From NCBI RefSeq assembly GCF_024166365.1, contig NC_064820.1:143674001-143738000 (forward strand): DNA of 64,000 bases, in the 5' to 3' direction. The notes beneath the pieces were generated by a model. It did no database searches, was not told the origin of the DNA, and was given only the letters and a program-made list of their open reading frames with translations. The stretch is from Elephas maximus indicus (taxonomy: Eukaryota > Chordata > Mammalia > Proboscidea > Elephantidae). The translations under genes and the position numbers were made by a program. This document shows positions 55,816 to 64,000 of this stretch, one piece after another. Positions within the stretch are counted from its first letter, which is position 1; each line of letters opens with the position of its first letter.

Positions 55816-56326
55816 TGTCATGGATTGAATTGTGAGCCCCAAAAATATGTGCCAACTTGGTTAGGCCCATGATTCCCAGTATTGTGAGGCTGTCCTCCAT
55901 TTTGTGATTGTAATTTTATGTTAAAAGAGAATTAGGGTGGGATTGTAATAGCCTTACTAAGGTCACATCCCTGATCCAATGTACAGGGAGTTCCCCTGGG
56001 GTGTGGCCTGCATCACCTTCTATCTTACAAGAGATAAAAGGAAAGGGAAGTGGGGGGTGGGGAGGCCTCATACCACCAAGAAAGCAGCACCAGGAGCAGA
56101 GAGCGCCCTTGGACCCAGGGTTCCTGCACCAAGCAGCTCCTAGTCCAGGGGGAGATTGATGAGAAGGACCTTCCTCCAGAGCCAGCAGAGAGAAAAAGCC
56201 TTCTTCTGGAGCTGACGCCCTGAATTTGGACTTCTAGCCTAGCAGACTGTAAGAAAATAAATTTCTCTTTGTTAAAGCCATCCACTTGTGGTATTTCTAT
56301 TATAGCAGCACTAGATGACTAAGATA
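55816..56326 (+). repeat. MaLR-like LTR, solo
   Basis: TGTCATGGATTGAATTGTG, ccaacttggttaggcccatg, gagataaaaggaaagggaag, gaccttcctccagagccagc, aagaaaataaatttctcttt, ending gactaagata. It is the best-preserved relative of the 10155 copy. Confidence 0.7.
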
Positions 56327-56455
56327 GTGGAGAATAAACTAGCACACTGAGAATTAAGGAGATTACAGAGGCATCAAGCACTACACTCAAACACTCTGGG
56401 GAAAATTAGGTTAGATGCCAAGAGTTCAATGCCTTCAATGTCTCCCAGTGACATT

Positions 56456-56633
56456 AATTCATTCAATAAATATTTATTGAGCCCCTACTAAATGCCAAGC
56501 ACTATTCCAGCTGCTGGGGACATGGCAGTGAACAATACAGCCCAAATCCCTGCTGTTAAAATTATATTCTATTGGTGGGAAATGGACAAGCAAGCAAACA
56601 GATAAATAATATCAGGTAGATATAATTTTTTTG
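56456..56633 (-). repeat. L2 LINE, 3' end
   Basis: ttaattcattcaataaatat, attgagcccctactaaatgc, agctgctggggacatggcag is the reverse of the L2 3' terminus. This is the first piece of a long L2 that continues at 57633, 58195 and 58831. It is cut by an RTE at 56634. Confidence 0.88.
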
Positions 56634-57623
56634 GGGGGGGAATTCCAGAACACTTTACCATGCTCACAAGGAACCTGTGCACAGATCAAGAGGCAGTTGT
56701 TCAGACAGAACAAGTGGATACTGCATGGTTTAGAGTCAGGAAAGGTGTGCATCAGGGTTGTATCCTTTCAATATACCTATTCAAGCCATATGCTGAGCAA
56801 ATAATCTGAGAAGCTGGACTATATGAAGAACGGGGTATCAGGATTGGAGGAAGACTCATTAACAACCCAAGTTATGCAGGTGACATGACTTTGCTTGCTG
56901 AAAGTGAAGAGGACTTGAATCACTTACTAATGAAGATCGAAGACCACAGCCTTCGTATGGATTACACCTCAACATAAAGAAAACAAAAATCCTCACAACT
57001 GGACCAATAAGCAACATCGTGATAAACAGAGAAAAGATTGACGTTATCAAGGATTTCATTTTACTTGGATCCACAATCAACACCCATGGAAGCTGCAGTC
57101 AAGAAATCAAAAGATGCATTGCATTGGGCAAATCTGCTGCAAAGGGCCTCTTTAAAGCGTCGAAAAGCAAAGATGTCACCTTGAAGACTAAGATGTGTCT
57201 ACCCAAGCCATGGTATTTTCAATTGCATCATATACATGTGAAAGCTGGACAATGAATAAGGAAGACTGAAGAATTGACACCTTTGAACTGTGGTGCTAGT
57301 GAAGAATATTGAATATACCATGGACTGCCAAAAGAACGAACAAATCTTTCTTGGAAGCAAGGATGGTGAGACTGCATCTTATATACTTTGGACATGTTGT
57401 CAGGAGGACTCAGTCCCTGGAGAAGGACATCATGCTTGGTAAAGTACAGGGTCAGTGGAAAATAGGAAGACCCTCAACGAGATGGACTGACACAGTGGCT
57501 GCAACAATGGGCTCAAGTACAACAATGATTGTAAGGATGGTGCAGGACCAGGCAGTGTTTCATTCTGCTGTGCGTAGGGTTGCTATGAGTCAGAGCGGAC
57601 TCTATGGCACCTAACAACAACAA
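56634..57623 (+). mobile_element. RTE LINE, 5'-truncated
   Basis: It starts in the RT domain (gaattccagaacactttacc). The RT catalytic motif reads Y-A-G-D (56873-56884), so the first Asp is lost. C-terminal text continues in ORFs 57019-57255 and 57309-57614, then the tail ctctatggcacctaacaac. The flanking aattttttg on both sides (about 56625-56633 and 57624-57632) is the duplication. A G8 run marks the 5' junction. Confidence 0.9.
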
Positions 57624-57632
57624 AATTTTTTG

Positions 57633-58032
57633 AAGAAATATGAAGTTAATAATAGTGAGGGAAGATCTCTCTGGAGAAGTGACAGTTGGACCAGTGAGGG
57701 AGCAAGCCATGCAAAGATTGAGAAGAGCATTCTAGGCAGAGAGAACAGCAAGTGCCAAGGGCCCTGAGAAATAGGTGAGTATAGCTGGAGTGGAGTGAGA
57801 AGGGAAAGGAGGAGATAGAACAAAGAGGTGCCAATAGACCTGATCACCCAGAGCAAGGTAACAACTTTGGGTCTTCTTCTGTGTGTGATGGAAAGCCATA
57901 GGAAGGTTTTGAGCAACAAAGTGAAATAAAATCAGGTCTCATTTTGAAACGGTCACTTATTGCTTGATGGTGAAACGTGGACACCATCGGTAGACCATGT
58001 ATTATGGCATCTTGCTTTTTTGGACTAGGTGG
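57633..58032 (-). repeat. L2 LINE, continued
   Basis: gagggagcaagccatgcaaa, gagcattctaggcagagaga, gaacagcaagtgccaagggc and gaaagccataggaaggtttt is reversed L2 3' coding text, continuous with 56456-56633 once the RTE is removed. Confidence 0.85.
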
Positions 58033-58194
58033 TGTGATAGTTAATTTTATGTGTCAACTTGGCTAGACCGTGCTGCCCAGTTGTTTTGTCAAACACTAGC
58101 CTAGATGTTGTTGAAAAGGTATTTTGTAGATGTGATTAACATTTATAGTCAGAACCTATTGGCTCTGTTTCTCTGAGAATCCTAACTGATAGAG
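58033..58194 (+). repeat. MLT2-type LTR, internally deleted
   Basis: TGTGATAGTTAATTTTATG, caacttggctagaccgtgct, gatgtgattaacatttatag, then directly attggctctgtttctctgag and ctaactgata. The middle of the LTR is missing. Inserted in L2; ggtgg / ggtga may be the 5-base duplication. Confidence 0.78.
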
Positions 58195-58432
58195 GTGATA
58201 TCATTTGAAGGTAGTGAAAAGTGGTTTTGAAAGTAGAGCCAATAGGATCTCCCAAGGCAGAACATGTGGATTGTGAATGGAAAAGAGAGTCAAGACATAT
58301 TCCAAAGCTTCTGACCTGACAAATGGGGTATATGGAAGTGCCATTTCCTGACACATAGAATTTATGAAAGGAGCAGGTATGTGAAGGAAAACCAAGGGTT
58401 CTGTTTAGATCCTTGATTTTGATTTGCCTTAA
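58195..58432 (-). repeat. L2 LINE, middle fragment
   Basis: Strongly diverged sequence between the MLT2 and a SINE. Its position in the chain and the tgacctgacaaatggggtat-like text suggest L2 coding DNA. Confidence 0.45.
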
Positions 58433-58595
58433 CCCTGGTGGCATAGTGGTTAAGAGTTCAACTGCTAACCAAAAGGTCAGCAGTTTGGATCCACCAGGCA
58501 CTCCTTGGAAACCCTATGGGGAAGTTCTACTCTGTCCTGTAGGGTAGCTATGAGTCAGAATTGACTCGATGGCAACAGGTTTGGTTTTTGGGGGG
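58433..58595 (+). repeat. AfroSINE (short form)
   Basis: accctggtggcatagtggtt, aaaaggtcagcagtttggat, gtcctgtagggtagctatga, tail aacaggtttggtttttggg. Confidence 0.9.
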
Positions 58596-58619
58596 GTATG
58601 ATATGCCTATTAGATATTC

Positions 58620-58830
58620 AAGGAGCCTGGGTGGTAAAAGCAGTTTTTGATTAACTGCTAACCAAAACATCGGCAGTTCAAACCAACTCAGTGGCTCTGT
58701 GGAAGAAAAGGCCTGGTGATTTGCTTCCTTAAAGATTACAACCAAGAAAACCCTATGGAGCAGTTCTACTCTGTAACACATGGGGTTGCCATGAGTTGGG
58801 GGCCGGCTCGATGGCACAGCTAATAACAAC
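58620..58830 (+). repeat. AfroSINE (long form)
   Basis: gagcctgggtggtaaaagca, aacatcggcagttcaaacca, aggcctggtgatttgcttcc, tgccatgagttgggggccgg. It ends gctaataacaac. Confidence 0.85.
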
Positions 58831-59220
58831 ATTTGATATTCAAATGGAGATGTTGAGTAGGTTGTCTGGAATTCAGGGGAGATGTTAGGGCTACAGATAC
58901 AAATCTGAGAGCTCTAAAATTTTGGGGTGTTTTTATGGTTTTAGCCATGTAACTGATGAAATAATGTAGGAAGGATATACACATGGAGAAAAGATGTTCA
59001 AAGACTGAGCCCTGGTGTGCCTCAATATTTAGGCTTTGGGGTGATGAGAAGGATACATAAACGACACTGAGAAGGGAAAACCAGGCTAGTGTGGTGTCCG
59101 AGAAACCAAGTGAAGACACCGTTTGGAGGAGGAGAGGGTGATTAATTGTGCTGAATGCTGGGGAAGGGTTGAATAAGATGAGGACTTGAATACAGCATAT
59201 GGCAACAGAACATAGTTCCA
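58831..59220 (-). mobile_element. L2 LINE, reverse transcriptase fragment
   Basis: Minus ORF 58820-59221 (133 codons) reads through the L2 RT region: an F-S-T-I-N-H motif near its start (L2: F-x-T-I-D-H), then SLGFSDTTLAWF and, further on, LNIEAHQGSVF, close to the L2 L-N-V-G-V-P-Q-G-S-V-L block. The stop-free length is by chance; the catalytic Y-A-D-D region is not preserved. It belongs to the chain from 56456. Confidence 0.8.
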
Positions 59221-59234
59221 CAACTGATCTCAGA

Positions 59235-59370
59235 AGTAAAAGATTTCAGTTCTTGAAGAACCTTAGAAAATCAACCTCCTAATTTGAAAAGTGAGAAAAT
59301 TCAGACATAGATGAAGTGATTTGTCCAAGATAAGTTATATAACTAGGTTTCCTGATTCTATATTTTTTCT
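59235..59370 (-). repeat. MIR-like fragment
   Basis: ttgaaaagtgagaaaattca, agacatagatgaagtgattt, gtccaagataagttatataa loosely follows reversed MIR-family text. Confidence 0.35.
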
Positions 59371-59471
59371 AATGTCACTTTTCTATTGTTGTTTCAGAAT
59401 GATTACCCTGGGTTGTCCAGATTAAACTACTCAACAAAGGTTTGATTATATTTGTCTACTCTGCTTAAGAA

Positions 59472-59690
59472 GGAGCCCTGGTGGTGCAAGGGTTAAGAGC
59501 TCTTGGCTGCTAACTGAAAGGTTGCCATTCAAACCCGCCAGCCGCACTGTGGAAGAAAGACCTGGCAATCTGCTCCCATAAAGATTACAGCCTAGCATAT
59601 CCTATGGTGCAGTTCTACTTTGACATATAGGGTTGCTATGAGTCAGAATCCACTGGAGGGCACACAACAACACCACCACCCTGCGTATGG
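59472..59690 (+). repeat. AfroSINE (long form)
   Basis: ggagccctggtggtgcaagg, aaaggttgccattcaaaccc, gacctggcaatctgctccca, ttgctatgagtcagaatcca, ending gcacacaacaacacc, the RTE-like 3' end. Confidence 0.9.
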
Positions 59691-60230
59691 AGGCTGAAAA
59701 TGTAACAATTTTATCACAGAAATAGTTAAAACTTTTTGGCTCTTGCCTATAAAATTTATTCAGGTAGAATAGCTCATTTCCTGTCAATACCTGATAAATT
59801 AAAATTATTTAAACAAAAAAGTTGCAAATTCAATGGACCATTTTAAATAGTTCTGTTTTCTCCCCTATGTTCCAAATCTATTTCCATGGGAGTTACATCC
59901 ACTAGCATAGAACAGGCTTCAGGAATGTTATTACTAAGGCCAAGAATCATTTCCAAAAACTAGAGGACTGGGGAAGATAAAATTATTGCGTATAATTTAA
60001 ATGCTAAAATCCAAATCAAATCTGTCGTTCAAGATAAAATCAAAAGGTCGATGATTTTCTGTGTTTTTGGCTAAGACTATATAATGAGATTTCCAACTAT
60101 TATCCAATGGCTTGATAACTCCTAAGGCTGATTGTTGATTTATATTGAGGGTTATTAAAGTTCTTTAGTTTGAGAGTATGGTTCATTTTATCCACCCTTC
60201 TTTTATTGTCAGCATAATACAACATAATAT
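59691..60230. other. No gene or repeat recognised
   Basis: A/T-rich unique-looking DNA. Confidence 0.4.
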
Positions 60231-60553
60231 AATGAACGAATCTGTCTTGGAAAAAGTACAGCTAGAATGCTCCTTAGAAGCAAGGATGGCAAGACTTTGT
60301 CTCACATACCTTGGACAAGTTATCGGAGGGACCAGCTCCTGGAGAAGGGTATCACGCTTGGTAAAGTAGAGGGTCAGCAAAAAAAGAGGAAGGCCCTCAA
60401 AGAGATGGACTGAAACAGTGGTTGCAACAATGGGCTCAAACAGAGCAATGATTTTGAGGATGGCGCAGAAGCGGGCAGTGTTTTGTTGTGTTGTACATAG
60501 GGTCGCTGTGAGTCAGAACCAACTCAATGGCACCTAACAACAACAACGACAAT
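60231..60553 (+). mobile_element. RTE LINE, 3' fragment
   Basis: gaacgaatctgtcttggaaa, agcaaggatggcaagacttt, cagtggttgcaacaatgggc, tail cactcaatggcacctaac-type end with caacaacaacg. Possible duplication aatataa on both sides. Confidence 0.9.
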
Positions 60554-60856
60554 ATAAACTCACCATTGCTTCACACATCCTTTTCATTTCTGAGATTTGG
60601 GGAGCTATTCTAGCTAACTAAAGTGTTCCAGATAGGCTTGACTTGGCAAGAATTAAAATTGTTAAAAGTGTGCTGAGGTCATAATGCTCCTACAAACTGG
60701 GCAGCCTCCACTTCACTTGATCCATGTAGTCTGCAGTTCTGTTTGAAAGCTGCAGTTGCATGAATTCTCACAAAAGAGATGTTCGGATACTTTTCCAGTG
60801 CCATGAAAATTTTACATTAGAAAAAACATATTTTATGTCAAAGAAGCATTTCTTTT
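60554..60856. other. No gene or repeat recognised
   Basis: Unique-looking DNA. Confidence 0.4.
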
Positions 60857-61040
60857 TAAAAATTTTTATTTTATTATAGTAAAATTAACACAACATAGAA
60901 TCTGCCATTTTAACCATTTTTATGTGTACAATTCAGTGTCATTAATTCACAGTGTTGGGCAACCATCACCACCATTTATTTCCAAAACTTTTCATCACCC
61001 CAAACAGAAACTCTGTACTTATTAAGCAATAATTTCCAAA
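60857..61040 (-). repeat. L1M 3' UTR fragment
   Basis: attttattatagtaaaatta, catagaatctgccattttaa, gtgtacaattcagtgtcatt, gggcaaccatcaccaccatt and aaacagaaactctgtactta is a classic reversed L1M 3' end. Confidence 0.85.
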
Positions 61041-61189
61041 GAAGCATTTCTATGTCACCTATTAACCTCCTTTATCATCTCTCTTTGCACTAGATATGAT
61101 AAACCTATCATGCTTACCTCACTGATCAAGAAGAAAGAGGCCGGTTGATCAGCTCAGCAAACTGGCAGCAAAAGGTCCCCTATGTTGCT

Positions 61190-61400
61190 AGCAAATGTTG
61201 AGCTTCTACTATGCGCCACTCACTATAGCAAGTATTTTACATATATATTTCATTTACACCTTACAATAGCCTACAGGGGGTTATTTTTATCTCCATTGCA
61301 TGAATGCGGAAGGTTAAGCACAGTGAGCTTAAGCTGGTAAGTGACAGAGCTGAATTTTAAATCCAGGTCTGGGCACCCTGAGATCCATGCTGTCTCCAGA
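61190..61400 (-). repeat. MIR-family fragment
   Basis: gagcttctactatgcgccac, caccttacaatagcctacag, gaaggttaagcacagtgagc, gtaagtgacagagctgaatt and ccaggtctgggcac is reversed MIR-like text. Confidence 0.6.
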
Positions 61401-62749
61401 ACTTAACATGACTCTCTGAAGAACATTCTGCTTATGTGTGAATGTTGGGAAATAATGTTTAAATGAAACAAACAAAAAACACTTTTTGAAATAAGGAGAC
61501 TTCTTGCTATCCTCAATTCTTTCATTCTCCTTATTGATCTTGTTTGAATGATTCCATCTTTCCTTGAAGTTACCTGATTCCAGTGTCTGCCTCAGCTTTT
61601 CCTCCTCTGTCTCCAGTTATAGTATGAATTTCACTTTCCTTGTGAGTTTATCCCATGTCTGCAGGTTCTAGGTTGTCTATTATATAGTTAATCTGATGGA
61701 ACAGTTTAAAGCTTTCCGTATATATGAAACATATGTTCCATGGGCCTAATAAGAGTGACAGAAATCCTAAACCACGAAAGCCTGGGGAACAAATGGCAGC
61801 AGCTGGGGACATTTAAAAGGAAAAGTTAGGCTTTGCATCTTTTCTGTGGAAGTTTCAAACAAACTGCTTCAATTAGACAACTCACAGTTTGTGGGAACAT
61901 TATGACATTATTACTGTCATTATTTGTGCTGGCCTGTGCCACCTTGCCTCATTTCACCCCGGATCAGCCAGCCAGTCTGGCATCAGTCTACCCCAACAGG
62001 GCTGCTCCCCTCCCTCTGCTCTTTTCCTTACCAATAGTCACCACTTGGGAAACAGTTTCTCGTCCAATGCCTTCCAGGATGTAACAGGCGACTAGTTCAG
62101 CTGGGTCATGGTGAAAATTTAAGAGAAGCAGGGTGAAAGGAAAAAAAAAGGGGGGGGGGGGGTGGGGAGGCAGGAGAAAACCTCTCAGCAGAGAAAACTT
62201 GGTCAAAAGCAGCTTGCCCCACTGGCCAATGTTGTAACTTTGGGGAAATTTTGCCACAAGTATTTGCTAACTACTGAATTTCGTTAAAGTAACCCTGGTG
62301 ACTGGAACCTATAGTCCTCTATGAAAGGTTTGTGGGTAAAGAACTGGAAAGACGAGCATTTTGTGATAATATGGTGAACTGCTTAAAAAAGAAATTGTAA
62401 TTATAAATACATTATGGGAAAAGGGCAGCTGCCTCCATCTTTGCCAGGGTGAGGTCTCTCTATTTGCCCTGCCAAAGCACAGTTATTTCTTCAGCTGGAA
62501 CTGGAAATTATGTTGAGTCTTCTTTAGATGCAACTCTTCATTTACTTATCCATTCAGAAATAGTTATGGATTACCAAGACATCTACACAAATAATCAAAA
62601 TACAAGAAAGAATGTGATTAAGTGTCATCAGAGTTATGTGAACTGTCATCAATACCAGAGAAAGTACAAAGGCGCTCTGTGGAGAACTCCCACTGGCTGC
62701 TGGAGACAGAGGCTCCACTGCGTAATGCCTAAAAGTACATACTGACACT
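61401..62749. other. Low-repeat DNA, no confirmed gene
   Basis: The longest stretch of the window free of recognised repeats. It contains a 60-codon ORF at 61902-62084 with a hydrophobic N-terminus (MTLLLSLFVLACA), a G13 run at 62150-62162 next to an A run, and ORF 62449-62745 without domains. No splice or promoter evidence supports a gene. Confidence 0.45.
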
Positions 62750-62955
62750 CAGCTGTGTCACCTGGGACAGGTTTCGTGCCTTCTCAAAGATGCAGTTTCC
62801 TCATGCAGAAAGTGGACACAAAACACGACTTACTTCACAGGATGATCACGAAGATGACCTGCAAAATCTAGGTGAAGAGTTTTGCACAGTGCCTGTTCCA
62901 AAGCAAGTGCTCAAGAAATGTTCGTACTAGTAGTATTGTGCTTGACGTACCTGCT
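62750..62955 (+). repeat. MIR SINE
   Basis: cagctgtgtcacctgggaca, gcagtttcctcatgcagaaa, acttacttcacaggatgatc, gcacagtgcctgttccaaag, gtgctcaagaaatgttcgta: the MIR core in order. Confidence 0.85.
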
Positions 62956-63033
62956 AGCATTATCTAGTTTAATCAATAGAGACTAGCTCTGGCTAACATA
63001 AGCAACCAAACAAACAATAACAAATTTATTGGT

Positions 63034-63476
63034 AGTTGTTAAGATTGAATCATGTCCTCCAAAAAGATACAGTAAAGTTCTAACCTCATGTGCCTGTGAA
63101 CATGACCTTATACGGAAACAGTGTCTTTGAGGATGTTATCTGTTAAATCAACATGAGGTCATACTGGAGCAGGGTGGGTCCTAATGCCATGTGAGTGGTC
63201 TCCTTATAAGGGAGGAGAAGAGGCAGAGAGAGGCACCTAGAGGAAGACAAACTATGCCATTACAAAGCTATGTTGCAGCTGCAAGCCAAGGAACACTTGA
63301 CATTAGGAACTGAGAGAGACAAGAAAGGATTTTCCCTGAGAGACTTCAAAGGAAACATGGCCCTGATGACACCTTGAATTTGGACTACCGGAACTGTGAG
63401 ACAAGGAATTTCTGTTCTTATAAGCCACCCAATTTATGGCATTTTGTTACAGCACCTCTAGGAAGCTAATACAGTA
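63034..63476 (+). repeat. MLT1-type LTR
   Basis: gttaagattgaatcatgtcc, tgaacatgaccttatacgga, catgaggtcatactggagca, cctgatgacaccttgaattt, tctaggaagctaatacag. A typical MLT1 from end to end. Confidence 0.88.
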
Positions 63477-64000
63477 GTTTAACAGGGAACTTACAGACTG
63501 GAAAGAAGAGTTAAAGAGTCAGGTCACAGAAGGGACATGAATTCAAGGTTGCATTAGGAATCTACACAACAGGATTAATGGAGAGTCTCTTCAGAAGACC
63601 AACTGTCACCATTTCTCAATCCTAAGATCGCTTGGCTCAGATTCACATTCCAGGGAGAGTACAATATTGGCTTACATCTTAGACATGCAATTGGTCACAC
63701 CCACTTCTTGGACAAAGGAAGGAAGGGATAAAGAGCCTGAGAAGTCTTCTTGGAAACTGTAGTACTTTTTTGGTCAAGGGGAAAGGGAAAAGGGACATTC
63801 ATGCTGAGAAGAGTCTAAGGCCGAGGAGACAAAAGTGAGCAGGCAGCATCATTACTGGTAGGAAGGTGAGGCCTGCCTGAGAGTCTGGTCAGGGAGAAGG
63901 AAGATTTGTGCTGAGCTGGACAGGTAGGGTCAGATTTTCCAGAGGAGTTCAGAGTTGGTGTGATAAGAACTTAGGTGCCACCGAAGGAATCTCAGGAAGC
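63477..64000. other. No gene seen at the window end
   Basis: Unassigned. The patch around ctcagattcacattccaggg resembles part of an unnamed old repeat. No ORF of note. Confidence 0.35.

Noticed and set aside
58820..59221. 133-codon ORF as a host gene
   Set aside because: The translation follows the L2 reverse transcriptase region and lacks the catalytic motif.
1924..59690. tRNA genes at A-box/B-box pairs
   Set aside because: All lie in AfroSINE copies; no cloverleaf with paired arms can be drawn.

Overview
This window looks like intergenic or intronic DNA from an afrotherian mammal, most probably an elephant or close proboscidean relative. The evidence is about 19 copies of the tRNA-derived AfroSINE family, several copies of an RTE (BovB-like) LINE whose 3' tail matches the SINE tail, and a set of L1 3' UTR types that I associate with elephant genomes. 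I find no intact host protein-coding gene, no functional RNA gene and no bacterial-type feature. Every ORF over about 100 codons lies in a repeat, runs antisense to one, or is low complexity.

Layout. 1-12 kb: an old L1 split by an AfroSINE and by an RTE copy that itself carries a second, 5'-inverted RTE; then ERVL and MaLR-type LTRs. 12-20 kb: L1 3' UTRs on both strands, a MER5A-like DNA element and fragments that may be ERVL internal sequence. 20.4-22.2 kb: a solo LTR split by an RTE. 22.5-30.3 kb: a decayed class I endogenous retrovirus (two LTRs, tRNA-Arg-type primer site, gag and pol remnants) inside an MLT2-like LTR. 30.4-31.1 kb: an RPL29 processed pseudogene. 31.9-35.2 kb: an essentially full-length but broken RTE. 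36-43 kb: L1 sequence containing two L1 3' UTR pieces in tandem, then an ORF1-only (HAL1-like) element with 5' tandem repeats. 43-56 kb: SINE-rich DNA, a second copy of the solo-LTR family and a Tigger transposon inside MLT1 inside L2. 56-60.6 kb: a long L2 broken up by RTE, LTR and SINE insertions. 60.6-64 kb: mostly low-repeat DNA with L1, MIR and MLT1 fragments.

How the parts relate. RTE probably supplied the machinery that copied the AfroSINEs, since they share the 3' tail. Nested insertions with readable target-site duplications order many events: L2 and MIR are oldest, then MLT1, MLT2 and Tigger, then the afrotherian LTRs and L1 types, then RTE and AfroSINE. Boundaries were placed by eye and family names come from remembered consensus patterns, so most edges carry an uncertainty of several to tens of bases.
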